Positions 11,080 to 21,800 of a stretch of DNA of 64,000 nucleotides are shown here, piece after piece; the first letter of the stretch is position 1; each line of letters begins with the position of its first letter. Both the position numbers and the translations under genes were made by a program. Location: NCBI RefSeq assembly GCF_000143415.4, contig NW_003314329.1, forward strand, positions 971,143-1,035,142, written 5' to 3'. The notes under the pieces are model-generated. The model was not told where the DNA came from, did no database searches, and worked only from the letters and a program-made list of their open reading frames with translations. This DNA comes from Selaginella moellendorffii. Its lineage: Eukaryota; Streptophyta; Lycopodiopsida; Selaginellales; Selaginellaceae.

Positions 11080-12351
11080 ATGCCCCTCCCCAATTCTGCC
11101 GTGGACGCGCTTGGCTTCGCGACGCTGCTCCTGGTGCTGGTGCTCCTCATCCTCGGCGTCCTCTGCGCGGCCTATGTTCTCCACTTCCGCTCCAAGATCC
11201 ACCACGACAATCTCTTGGCGCTCAGGCATTTTAATTCCCTCTGGATCGTTCGCCTCATTCTCATCCTCTTCGCGGTTCTCTGGGGATTGGGCGAGCTCCT
11301 CCGGCTGCCACTGCTGCGAAAGAAGGGCTGGTTCCTCCACAGGCTTGGATTCCGGTGGCAAGTCACCAGCTGCAAGATCTACATTCTCTCGTCGCTGGGG
11401 ATTCTCGAACCGTGCTTCTTCCTCACCGCGCTGTTCCTCGTCCAGGGATCCATCCGCAGCGCTCCCTTCACGCCGAGAAAGAGATGGAACGGCAGAGTGA
11501 TCGTCTCGGTGCTGGGATTTTGCGCTCCGGTGTTCCTCGCGCAAGTGTTCTTGGTGGTGGTGAGCCCGATTGTTTGGGGGCGGCGGGAGGAGGAGGGCAG
11601 TGCGAGCTACAGGGCTGGCGGAGGATTCGTCGATCGATTCAAGCTCCCGCACTACTTCACGCGGGTGTTCCAGGCGATGGAGGTGGAGGAGAGGGAAAAG
11701 GTGGTGGTGGCGGCGGCGGTGTGCACGTATCCTCTCCTGAGCACCGTTGTTCTTGGGATGTTTGGCTGCGTCTACGTGATCTACTTCCTCTACCTGGGCT
11801 GGAAGATGGCGGCGCTGGTGATCAACCGGAGGCTCCAGCTGCGGGTGTACGCGCTGGTGATCGCGGTGGCGCTGCTGTTGCCGATCCACGTCGTGTTCTT
11901 GGGGCTCTCGGTGCTCTCCCGGCCCAGCGAGCCGCTGTTCGAGGCGGTGGGATTCCTGGGCTTCTTGACGGTGCTGCTGTGCACGACGGTGGGCGAAGGA
12001 ATTCTCGTGGTTCGTCCCATTGCCGACGCGCTGGCGATTCGGTGGCGATATGAGGAGGCCGCCTCCGCCAAAGCTTCGTCGCTCTGGGAGCCGCCGCCGC
12101 CAGTGAGATCATCATCCTCGGAAGAACTTCCGCCTCAACGCCAGTTTGTAGTTCCTCTCACGGCGGCGGTCTTGGGTGACGAGTCTGCTACTGCTGGGGA
12201 TTCGAGAGTCGAGAATATAGAGATTTCGAGACTGCACAAAGCTTTCCAGGCAGCGATGGTGAAATCGTCATCGTCGTCTTCATCGTCACCACCGAGTCCC
12301 ACTCTTCCCGGAAGAACACTCGTCTCATACACGAATAGAATACTGGTATAG
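11080..12351 (+). CDS. Plant multi-pass (about seven-helix) membrane protein of unknown function
   Basis: A single intact exon encodes 423 residues. Seven hydrophobic segments are visible at about 12-34, 53-75, 98-122, 142-168, 208-245, 255-278 and 290-310, followed by a polar Ser/Pro-rich tail. Motifs such as LRHFNSLW, WGLGELLRL and a downstream GILEPC segment recall a plant-specific family of uncharacterised seven-helix proteins (Arabidopsis At1g10660/At5g62960 type; recalled, not searched). It is GC-rich and intronless, unlike its neighbours. The last 20 or so codons lie in a duplicated unit that recurs twice in the 3' flank (12436 and 12546), so the present C-terminus may have been shaped by that duplication. 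Function should be left open. Confidence 0.82.
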   Translation: MPLPNSAVDALGFATLLLVLVLLILGVLCAAYVLHFRSKIHHDNLLALRHFNSLWIVRLILILFAVLWGLGELLRLPLLRKKGWFLHRLGFRWQVTSCKIYILSSLGILEPCFFLTALFLVQGSIRSAPFTPRKRWNGRVIVSVLGFCAPVFLAQVFLVVVSPIVWGRREEEGSASYRAGGGFVDRFKLPHYFTRVFQAMEVEEREKVVVAAAVCTYPLLSTVVLGMFGCVYVIYFLYLGWKMAALVINRRLQLRVYALVIAVALLLPIHVVFLGLSVLSRPSEPLFEAVGFLGFLTVLLCTTVGEGILVVRPIADALAIRWRYEEAASAKASSLWEPPPPVRSSSSEELPPQRQFVVPLTAAVLGDESATAGDSRVENIEISRLHKAFQAAMVKSSSSSSSSPPSPTLPGRTLVSYTNRILV

Positions 12352-12615
12352 TTTCTTTACCTCATCTTTGATAAAAGAAATACGTATTTTTCCTCTTACT
12401 GCGATGACGATCACCTCTAAGCTGTGGTTTTTGGTCCCAATCTTCCCGGAAGAACACTCGTCTAGAATATTGGTATAGTAAAAGAAAAGGTATTTTTCCT
12501 CTTACTGCGATGACGAATCTCTCAAAGTAAGATGTGATTTTTGGTCCCAATCTTCTCGGAAGAACACTGGTCTCATACAAGAATAGAATATTGATAATAG
12601 TTTTTTACCTCATCT
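12297..12615 (+). repeat. Three-copy tandem repeat overlapping the 3' end of the membrane-protein gene
   Basis: A unit beginning CCCAATCTTCCCGGAAGAAC and including CTCGTCTCATAC..GAATAGAATA..GGTATAG is present at about 12297 (inside the CDS), 12436 and 12546, with spacings of about 139 and 110 bases. The middle copy lacks an internal CATACAAGAATAG piece. Between units, TTTTTCCTCTTACTGCGATG also repeats. Confidence 0.75.
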
Positions 12616-13107
12616 TTCACCGATCACGATCACAAGAACATCTCTCGGAGCTATACCAAAGATGTAATTTTTACCAATCGCACACGCAAAGCCATGGAAT
12701 TTATACACGAGCCTCCAATGGAGAAGCCGTCCATCCATGGACAAACATTATCCAGCCGCGATGGAGCAAAAAAAAAACTATTATGGGCGAAATGATTATG
12801 TCGCACTGTTGACCATTTTGGGATTATTTGGATCTAGGGTTGTGATGGATTAGGGCTTATGCGCGTGAGCGAGCGAGTGCTGGATGAGGAAGAGGAGGCG
12901 CTGGAGCAGCGGCGGCAGCGCAGCATCAGACAGGATGGAGCTGCCAGAGTGTGAGCTGAGGAGGAATGTGTGAAAATGGTAGACGGCGATGAATCGAGCG
13001 AGGAGAGCGAGGGAGGGGCAGCGGCAGCCGCGGCGTAGCGATTGCTCGCCGCAATCTCAGAGGAGCGGCCACATTCTCGGCGCTGGAGCATCGATTCCGG
13101 CGATAAT
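12616..13107. other. Intergenic region and 5' UTR of the kinase gene
   Basis: No supported gene. A TTG-initiated in-frame extension of the kinase frame reaches back to 13042, but the ATG at 13108 gives the N-terminus typical of the EDR1 group. Confidence 0.4.
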
Positions 13108-16100
13108 ATGAAGAACTTCCTGCGTAAGTTCCACTTAGTAGGGAGTAGTAGCGTAGAGAGTGGGAGATCTTCGCAGCAGCAGGAATCAGCGCCATCGCCG
13201 TCGGGTTCCACTTTGTCGAGCATTTCCGACTGGATTTCGTCTCTCACCTCCAGACCATCCACCGCCTCGAGTGATACTTCGTCTCACCACGGGGGAGGAG
13301 GAAGTGGTGCTAGAGCGCGGGTGGAAGGCACCACAGCTCCTGCCAGAGTGAGCACCACCAACGATTCCTCGTCAGTAACGCCATCGTCACAAGCTGGGAA
13401 AACGTTTTCATCGTATGGATCTCTCGAGGAGGAGTATCAGGTCCAGCTCGCCATAGCTCTCAGCGTCAACCAGCCAGTTGATCCAGAGGTCGCGGAGATC
13501 GAAGCTGTGAAAAGAATCAGCCTTGGTTTGTGTCCCGAGCGTTCTACGACTTCACAGGCGGACATGGCTACATACCGGTATTGGGTAAAAAACATTTTTT
13601 TCCTTCTTTTGTTGCTTTTGTTTAGGAGAATAACGTTTTGTTTTTCTGATCGCAGGCATACAATGCTCTGTCCTACGATGACAGTGTGGTGGACGGGTTC
13701 TATGACGTATACGGTGTGGCGTGTGATCCAGTTTATCCCACGAAGATGCCATCTCTTGTGGATTTGCAAATGAAGCCTCTGTCCGATGCTGCAAGCTGGG
13801 AAGTTGTTCTCGTCAACAGATTAACAGACAGCGAGCTCGCGAACCTGGAAAAGAGTGCTGCTCGCACTCGAGCTCAGTGCACGGGGGGTCCGAGTGCTTT
13901 GGCGCAAAAGATTGCTGTTTTGGTGGCTGAGCAAATGGGAGGGGCTGTCGAGAACGACGTCGACATGATCTCTGTTTGGAGGACTACAAGCTGGGAGTTG
14001 AGGACTTCTCTCAAGAGCAACATATTACCTCTAGGCTATCTTCAGATTGGCTTGGCTAGACATCGAGCTCTACTATTCAAGGTAATTCAGAAAGCGGACT
14101 TTCTTTTCGTTTTCGCTCACCTTTTCCTTCATTTTAAGTTTCCAGGTTTTGGCTGACTCTGTTGGTATTCCCTGTCGACTCGTGAAAGGAAAGCACTATA
14201 CTGGAGTGGACGAGGGAGCTGTGAATATTATTAAGGACGCTGATAGCAGGTGCGGTTTTACCTTTCGTGCTTCTTCTTGCACTAATCTTGATGGTTGTAG
14301 GGAGTATATTATCGATCTCATGGGTGCTCCTGGGGCGCTTATACCTTCAGACGGTCCTGCGAGCGAGAAGAACGTTCCGCTGAACCACGACACACACCTT
14401 GGGCAAAGGCACCACAGTGAGCCCGCTGATTTCGAGAATGCTCTTGCGGGCGCTGGCGCTGGCGCTGAGCGTCGTCCTGGGCCTTCTCACGGAAGATCAC
14501 CCTCCTGGACAGAAGGCATTGGAGCACCCGGGGCTCGTCAAACGAAAGCCAAAGACATGTCACAATACATGATCGAGGCGGCCAAGGAGAATCCCGGACT
14601 TGCACAAAAGCTACAAGACGTTTTACTGGAGAGCGGGATAGTTGCACCTCCAGAGTTCCTAGCGGAGTTATCCCCTACGGAACCACAGCAGAGGTCTACT
14701 GATGCGCGGCCGGATCTGAGGAGGCCCAGTCGAGTCGCGAGAGTTAAAGAGCGAGGAAAACCTCCTCTTTTAACTAAATCGCCTGCTGCAAGACCAGATG
14801 ATGCGGCTGCAAAGGATAGATTACAACGCTTGAAGTCTGTGGAGGGTCTAGGAGACAGGCGACCGCTCGAGTGCCCGATGCCTTATTATCAGGCCCAAGC
14901 AGCAGCACCAACGGTGTTGACGCCGGTTCACGAGAATAGCTTTCCGGCAAACTTGATAAAGAACTCACCAGTTGCTGCTTCAGCTATAACAGCAGCTGTT
15001 GTAGCCTCGTCGATGGTGGTGGCCGCAGCCAAGACGGACATCGGTGATGGTTCGTTGGAAGTTCCGATCACTGCTGCAGCTACAGCAACCGCTGCTGTAG
15101 TCGCTGCTACGTCGGCTGCAGTGGTGCTCAAGTCAGAAAGTGGATCAGGGAATTCTGATAAAGGTGGAAGTGGGGACAGCAAAACCAGGACAGAGGAATC
15201 AGGAAGTCACAGTGGTTCAAAGAAGAAAAACAATTCCAGAGAATCTGAAGGTGATGCGGGCGACTTGGAAAATGGTCGAACAGGAATCAGCAAATCCGAC
15301 TCGATCCTTGATGTTGCGGAGTGGGAGATTCCGTGGGGAGAGTTGCGTGTTGGCGATCGTATAGGTCTTGGTAAGGAGTTTAAACTTCTTTTACGCGAAC
15401 TCATGTTGGTGTGCAGGGTCCTATGGAGAAGTGTACCGCGGAGAGTGGCATGGAACTGTAAGTAACTGTGACAAGTGTATCCTGAATTCACGACTCATAT
15501 TAAATTCATGCAGGAAGTTGCCATCAAGAAGTTTTTGAACCAGGATATCTCCGGCGATGCCTTGGAAGAATTTATTACTGAGGTGGAATCTAAACCATCA
15601 TGGGAATTTTTTTTTACAAGGTTTTTTTTTTCTTGCGAAAGGTTCGATTGATGAGAAGAATGCGGCATCCAAATGTGGTTCTCTTCATGGGTGCCGTAAC
15701 CAGGCCGCCAAATCTGTCGATTGTAACAGAGTTTCTTCCAAGGTACTTTGATGCGGTTTTGGATCATTGTCGATATTTGGAGCGTGCAGAGGGAGCTTGT
15801 TTAAGCTGATTCACCGGCCTTCAAACCAGGTTGACGAGAGAAGAAGGCTGAGAATGGCTCTCGACGTGGTAAGAAAATTTCTTTTTTTCTTGATATGGCA
15901 TTTAGTAACGATCGTGATACCATTGAAAGGCCAAGGGTATGAACTATTTGCACTCTAGTACCCCGATGATAGTTCACAGGGACTTGAAATCTCCGAACTT
16001 GTTAGTCGATAAAAACTGGGTTGTGAAGGTACAGTAAAAGTTATCGGTTTTGTTTAGTAACACGAAAATTTGCAGGTTTGCGACTTTGGATTGTCTCGAA

Positions 16101-16688
16101 TGAAACATCACACTTTCTTGTCTTCGAAGTCACAGGCAGGCACGGTGGGTACACAAGACTCCCTTACTTTTCTCCTGGGTAGTTTTTTGGATTTGAGAGG
16201 ACTTGTTTTTAACAGCCTGAATGGATGGCACCAGAAGTATTAAGAAATGAACCGTCTAACGAAAAGTAAGAATCGTCTTTGCTTTGCTAAATTGACACGA
16301 GCTCCTTTCGTTTGCAGATCGGATGTCTACAGCTTTGGAGTTATCCTTTGGGAACTGGCTACTCTGCAACAGCCGTGGCATGGAATGAACTCAATGCAAG
16401 TCGTCGGGGCTGTCGGTTTTCAAAACAGGAGGCTCGACATCCCAGCGGACATGGATCCCGCCATCGCAAAAATCATCCAGGAGTGCTGGGAAAAGTATGT
16501 GTTTCCTTCTTAGATTTTGTAGCGCCTGACAAAACAAATCCTCCGTTTCTTTTGGTGGCAGCGATCCTGCTCTTCGTCCAAGTTTTCATGAAATAATGGA
16601 TTCCCTGCGGCCTTTCCAAAGACCTGTTATCCCCTCGCAAGGGGAGGCAGGAGGAGGTAAGCAAAAGCAACCACGCAAGGCTTCGTAG
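13108..16688 (+). CDS. EDR1: EDR1-type Raf-like MAP kinase kinase kinase
   Basis: Thirteen exons (13108-13584, 13656-14081, 14146-14249, 14301-15370, 15417-15457, 15514-15582, 15642-15742, 15790-15868, 15930-16028, 16076-16144, 16216-16265, 16318-16494, 16562-16688) give about 962 residues; Arabidopsis EDR1 has 933. The start [10 protein letters not shown] matches the EDR1 N-terminus. The EDR1/CTR1 regulatory domain (about 100-345) contains GFYDVYG and [16 protein letters not shown] long variable linker precedes the Ser/Thr kinase domain: glycine loop GLGSYGEV (about 691-698), ATP-binding Lys711, catalytic HRDLKSPN with Asp807, DFG at 825-827, and WMAPEV. EDR1-group kinases negatively regulate salicylic-acid defence, ethylene-linked senescence and stress responses; CTR1 is the paralogous branch. 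The kinase core looks intact. Confidence 0.92.
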
Positions 16689-16796
16689 GAACAAAAAATG
16701 GCTGGGGCTCCGTTTACTAATGTATCTGTAAAGTACAGTAATTTATAGGTGGTCGAAGACGGATTCTAGGAAGGAAGAAAAACAGGATCAAGGATG

Positions 16797-18686
16797 TCAA
16801 ATTTGACAGAAGTTCAGGGTGGAAAGACAGGAACTATCGTCTTCGGTTTTGGTTACATGGTCGGACAAACGAGACGAGGAATAAGACGAGGAAGACGAAG
16901 ACGAAGAAGCAGCATTTCTAGCAGGGCCGAGATGGAGACCAGAAAGTAGAGTATAAGGCGCAGCATTTGTGGGATCGAGCTCGTAGACGTACTCCGCAGC
17001 CTTCCTGGCCCTGTGAGAATCACCAGCAGCAGTGGAAGCACTGAGAAGCGACGTCCAGGCCACAGCATCCGGCTCAAAAGGCATGGTGGCGATGAGATCT
17101 TCGGCCTCTCTGAGCCTTCCAGATCTCGCCAGAGCATCGACGACGCACATATAGTGATCCAAGCTCGCAGCTATGGCGTAGTCCGCCGAGAGGGACGCAA
17201 AGTGGGAGTAGACGTCGCTGAGAAGGCCGGCGTGAGCACAGGCCAGAAGAACGCTCACAAAGGTGACGGAGTTTGGAGTGAAGCCGTGGAGCTGCATGGC
17301 GTGGAAGATCTCGAGAGCTTCGTGGCTATGGCCGTTTAGAGCAAAGGCCGCGAGCATGGAGCTCCAGGCTTTGACGTCGCGGTGCTTAAGATCGTCAAAC
17401 ACGAGCTTGGCCTCGCGGAGGTGGCCAAAGTTTCCATACATCGCTACCAGTGCCGTCTTGATCGCAAAGTGGGCGATCCATCCTCTCCCCTCGTCGGTGA
17501 GAATGGAGTGGACGATCCTTCCCTCGGCGACGCTGGAGCACGAATCGATGATGGCGGTGAAGGTGACGCTGTCGGGAGCGATTCCTTCGAGATCCATGGC
17601 GCGGAAGAGATCAAGAGCCTCGCGGCGGCGATGCCCGGACTGGGCATACGCGGTGATGATCGAGTTCCACGCGACGACGTTGTTATTCTTTCGCGGGATC
17701 TTGTCGAAGAGCTGGCGCGCCGCGTGGAGATCGCCGGCGCGGGCGTAGGTTGTGACCATCGTCGTCCACGAGACGCTGGATCGCAGCCTGGGAGGAGTGT
17801 TCTCGAAGAACTCGCGCGCCTGGGAGGGAGAGTGATTAATCGCATAGGCCGCGAGCATCGCTGCCCATAGCACGGCGTCGCCGCCAGCGCCATCGATCCC
17901 AGTGGCGCGATCGAAAGCCCGCCTCGCGTCCTCGATCTTGCCCAGTCTGCCATACATCTCCACCAGCGCGGTGGAGATCGTGATCTCTCCCTGGAATCCG
18001 GCCGTGAGGAGCTCGGCGTGGATCCACATCCCCAGCCCCATCGCTAGCGACTGACCGCAAGCGTCGAGGATCGCGACGAAGGTCACGCGATCCGGGCGAG
18101 CGCCCTCGAGGTCCATCGCGCGGAAGAGCCCCAGCGCTCGCGCAAAATCCCCTTCTCTGGCAAATGCGCAGATCATCGCGTTCCAAGAGACTGTGTTCCT
18201 CTCGGGCATTTGATCGAAGAGAAGCTTTGCTCGATCGATGCGATTGCTCTTGGCGTAGGCGACGAGCATCGCGGTCCACGACGCTACGTCCCTCCTGGGC
18301 ATCCCCGAGAAGAATTTCTCCGCGCGATCGAGATGCCCGCTCTGGGAGAGGATCGAGAGCATGATGTTCCAGGAGAATTGGTTCCTGGGATCCATCCGGT
18401 GGAAGAATTCGCTGGCGTCCTCGATCGAGCACTTGCCATACATCTGGAGCACGAGATTGGAGAGGAACTCGTCGCCGCGCAGCCGGCCGTGCTTGATCAT
18501 CTGGGCGTGGATCCGGCGGCCATGGGAGAGCGCCCGCGCGGATCCACACCGCCGGAGCAATGATCCATACGTGACGCTGTCCGAGGAAGACGATGAGGAT
18601 TCTAGGGATCTCACTGCCCTCTCGAGCTGCTCTAGGACTAGCGCTGGATCGTCGCTCTTGCTCGCGTGGAGGAGGAACTGCGCCAT
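16797..18686 (-). CDS. PLS-class pentatricopeptide repeat protein (PPR-E type)
   Basis: One intact exon of 629 codons. About a dozen PPR units of P, L and S length run from residue 70 to about 560, with repeated motifs such as VSWNAMICAFAREG, ARPDRVTFVAILDAC and ALVEMYGRLGKIEDA. An E-like motif follows (AYVYELDPTNAAPYTLLSGL), but no DYW deaminase domain; the protein instead ends in a Ser-rich tail. PLS proteins bind organelle RNA one base per repeat and direct C-to-U editing, those without DYW working with a separate deaminase. Organelle targeting is expected, though no clear transit peptide was identified. It is convergent with the kinase gene (108 bp between stop codons) and divergent from the channel gene (155 bp between starts). 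Confidence 0.93.
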   Translation of the reverse strand: MAQFLLHASKSDDPALVLEQLERAVRSLESSSSSSDSVTYGSLLRRCGSARALSHGRRIHAQMIKHGRLRGDEFLSNLVLQMYGKCSIEDASEFFHRMDPRNQFSWNIMLSILSQSGHLDRAEKFFSGMPRRDVASWTAMLVAYAKSNRIDRAKLLFDQMPERNTVSWNAMICAFAREGDFARALGLFRAMDLEGARPDRVTFVAILDACGQSLAMGLGMWIHAELLTAGFQGEITISTALVEMYGRLGKIEDARRAFDRATGIDGAGGDAVLWAAMLAAYAINHSPSQAREFFENTPPRLRSSVSWTTMVTTYARAGDLHAARQLFDKIPRKNNNVVAWNSIITAYAQSGHRRREALDLFRAMDLEGIAPDSVTFTAIIDSCSSVAEGRIVHSILTDEGRGWIAHFAIKTALVAMYGNFGHLREAKLVFDDLKHRDVKAWSSMLAAFALNGHSHEALEIFHAMQLHGFTPNSVTFVSVLLACAHAGLLSDVYSHFASLSADYAIAASLDHYMCVVDALARSGRLREAEDLIATMPFEPDAVAWTSLLSASTAAGDSHRARKAAEYVYELDPTNAAPYTLLSGLHLGPARNAASSSSSSSSYSSSRLSDHVTKTEDDSSCLSTLNFCQI

Positions 18687-18841
18687 GCCGCGCGGCGTAC
18701 TGCCAAGTAACGGTATCTTACCGCGCGGTATGGCGGGCTAACTGACACTCAAAGCAATCCAATGTGGATGACCCGCGCATTTCTCTTTTTTGAAAAAAGT
18801 GCCCTATTAGAAATGGGGAATTAGGGTTTCAATCTCCGGCG
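18687..18841. promoter_or_regulatory. Compact bidirectional promoter between PPR and channel genes
   Basis: Only 155 bp separate the divergent start codons of the PPR gene (-) and the four-domain channel (+). Both 5' UTRs and core promoters must lie here. A short GC-rich palindromic stretch (CGCGCGGTATGGCG and its mirror around 18690-18730) is visible, but no element can be named with certainty. Confidence 0.45.
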
Positions 18842-21800
18842 ATGGAGGCCGAGAGAGAGAGGCGCTTGAGCCGGCGGATCTCCGGCATTGTCATCGCCGC
18901 GGCCAAGGCGGTGTCCAAGCTCACCGAGGGGTAAGATCACAGCTCCAGCGGCGCTGCATTCTCTGTGCTTGTTGTGTGCTTATCAGGCAGAAAGATCCAG
19001 AGGAGGACCCGGATTTCGTCGCGAGGAATCCTCAGTGGGAGCCGGAATTGCCGCCGATCCATGGCGTGCGGCGGCCGACGGATGCGAAGGCGCAATCTAC
19101 TGCTGCGCTGCTTGCGGCACTTGACGAGCTCCCTCCCATTGCGATCGATTCGGCCGCCAAGCAAAACTGGAAGAAGGCTTACAAGACAGTGAAGAGGATT
19201 TTGGTAAGTCACTCCACCCACCTGTGTAGTGTAAAGCTTTTCACTTTCGTTTCTTCACAGATTGTGAGAAGGAAGGCAATGCGTAGTGCTCTTGGAACTG
19301 GAGCTCAGATGGAAGGACATGCGCTGGGGGTGTGGAGTCCCTATAGCACGGCGCGTTTGAAGCTCTTTATGATGCTCTACAACCAGTAATCATTCTAGCG
19401 CTGAAGTTTTTGCTTCAAAGTTCTCACTACTGTGCCAGGAAAGCGGAGTATGTCGTTCTTTGCTTGATCATATCACACCTCTTGGTGCTCATCTTCCAAG
19501 GATCATCCCAAGAACAATGGACTCACGTCCGGAAGTTCGACCTCGACTTTGCCGATGCGACGCTTACTCTGTTCTACACGTAAGTATATTCCAAGATCTA
19601 AGAGGTATTTTAGCATTGACATTCTTTTTTGTCTCAGCATTGAGATGATTCTTCGGATCCTCTGTCTTGGCTTTATCAGAGGTCCTAACACATACCTGCG
19701 GGATCCATACAATAGGCTCGATTTTGTCATCGTGATTGATTCCTGGTAAGTCGGTCTTTCGTGTTTTCTATACTGAAGGTCTTAAAGTTTAGGGTCCATA
19801 TTGGTGTAAGAAGTGTGACTGGAAGCGAGTTCTTTGCACGCATTGCGATTCTTCGTGCATTTCGAGCCCTGTTAGTTTTGAAGCATTTCACGTTCTTCGC
19901 TGATGTCATAGTATGTTCTCTGAGGTTATGTTCCCATAACAACGTATGACGAAAGTGTGAATCACTTGCTAGGCTATCATGTCTGCAGTTGGAAGGAGCA
20001 TTGTTCCTCTTGAGAACGTCATTTACTTGACACTGTTCATTATCGTCTTCTATGCGCTCCTTGGTATTGAGTTTCTCGAGGAAACTTTAGATCAACGGTA
20101 TGTATAAACGAGCCTTTTTCTGTAGACTAAAGCGTTTTGCTACTCATCCAGGTGCATTCGAACGACAGATAACCAGTTGGCCTATCCAGAGCGGTTTTGT
20201 GATGCGAAGAAAGTGACGGATGGGTACAAGTGCCCGAGCTCACAAAGTCAGAAATGTCTGGTAAGGAGTTGATCTTTATCATCGAAACAGTAGGTAGTTT
20301 TCCTTAAATGTTTACTCTTGCAGTGCAGGTGTCCGGTAATCCCAACTGGGGATCTACAAACTTTGATCAGTTCCACTATGCCCTGCTCACTATGTTTCAG
20401 GTTCTCATTTGACAATTTTGTGTCTTTTAAAATTGTTCTGACGGTCGCTGCTTGTTTCAAGGTCATATCCTTGGAAGGTTGGAGTCTCTTAATGTACAGC
20501 ATCAAGGATGCCGAAGCTGCGCAAGCAGGTGCTGCTTCTAATGTTTCTTCTTCTTGTTGACTCCTCAAGTCTCTTGGATGCAGATGCATATTTTATGACT
20601 TTAGTCGTTTTTGGCACATACTTGCTTATTAATGTTTTCATTGCTGGTATAAGTGGAGTGTTCCTTCGAGTGAGGGCTGAACATCAGGCAAGAACTTTAT
20701 CTCTCTGAATTCTATATGTTTTGTGTTTTCTTTTTCCAGATGCTGCTAAAGAAAAGCCGCCAACCGAACCAAGTTACTTTCTACAACGCAACGGTAATGG
20801 CAAATGTTCTCAAAGACGACATTATTAAGGACGATGAGAGGAACAAGAGATGGCACATCCGTTTCATAAACAGATCAAAGAAAATGCACCGGGACGTCAT
20901 TCGTGCTGTAAGTCGTACTCGGTCGTCCGTGAAGGCGGCCTTTCAGGCCACCTCGTTCAGGTTCAGTAGACAGTTCTCCATGGCTGGGGGTAGCCGGCGG
21001 TTTTCACGAACTTACTCACGGGCGCTGAGTCGTAGTGTGACCATGGGTATGAGAGCAGCAATGGACTTGTCGCATAAGTCCCGTGCAATTGTTGAAAATC
21101 CAAACTTCAACCGGGGGGTGCTATTGGCGGTCACTATAAACATCATCATTTTGTGCCTGTACAAATATGGGATGTCGAACGATTTACTCTATACTCTTTG
21201 TACGTCTGATGGTTTTTCTTTCTGGAATTTCTTTCTGACGTCCTTAACATGGTGACAGATGCTATTCAAGCGGTGCTGCTTGTTATATTTGCCGCAGAGA
21301 TGGTTTTGCGATTTCTTGCGTATGGACCTAGGCCATTTATTGCAGACAGTGAGTACTTACTGTTTATCTTGTCCTTCACTGAACATGCCTGTCTTTATCA
21401 GAAATGAACGTGTTCGATGTTTTCGTGATCTCCGTGTCTGCTGGGGCTTTGGTTTCAAGAGCTTATCCCAATATCTCTTCAGTTCGGGTTTTGCGATGGT
21501 TTTACTTGTCGAAAAAGTATGTGGATAAACATCCAAGTACAGTGGTAAGGCTCGTGTACACAGTTTTTTTTTTTTTTTTTCCTGCTCTTACTTTTCTTTT
21601 AACTGACTTTAACTTCTCCCAGGCCACATGTATAAAAAGTGTGGGCTCTCTTGTTAGTGTTTTTTTCTTCTACCTCCTTGTTATTACAATTTGCTCCATT
21701 ATCAGCATGGAACTGTACAGTGGTCAATACTATAACTTTCCGGACGGTTATCCCAGGGGAAATCATGACTCCATGCTGCAGACTATGCTTTTATGGTTTA

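Noticed and set aside
11038-11889. 283-codon minus-strand ORF opposite the membrane protein
   Set aside because: His/Arg/Glu-rich antisense shadow of a GC-rich hydrophobic gene; no motif and no splice logic.
14149-15465. 438-codon ORF as a separate gene
   Set aside because: It is the large fourth exon (plus read-through of intron sequence) of the EDR1-like kinase.
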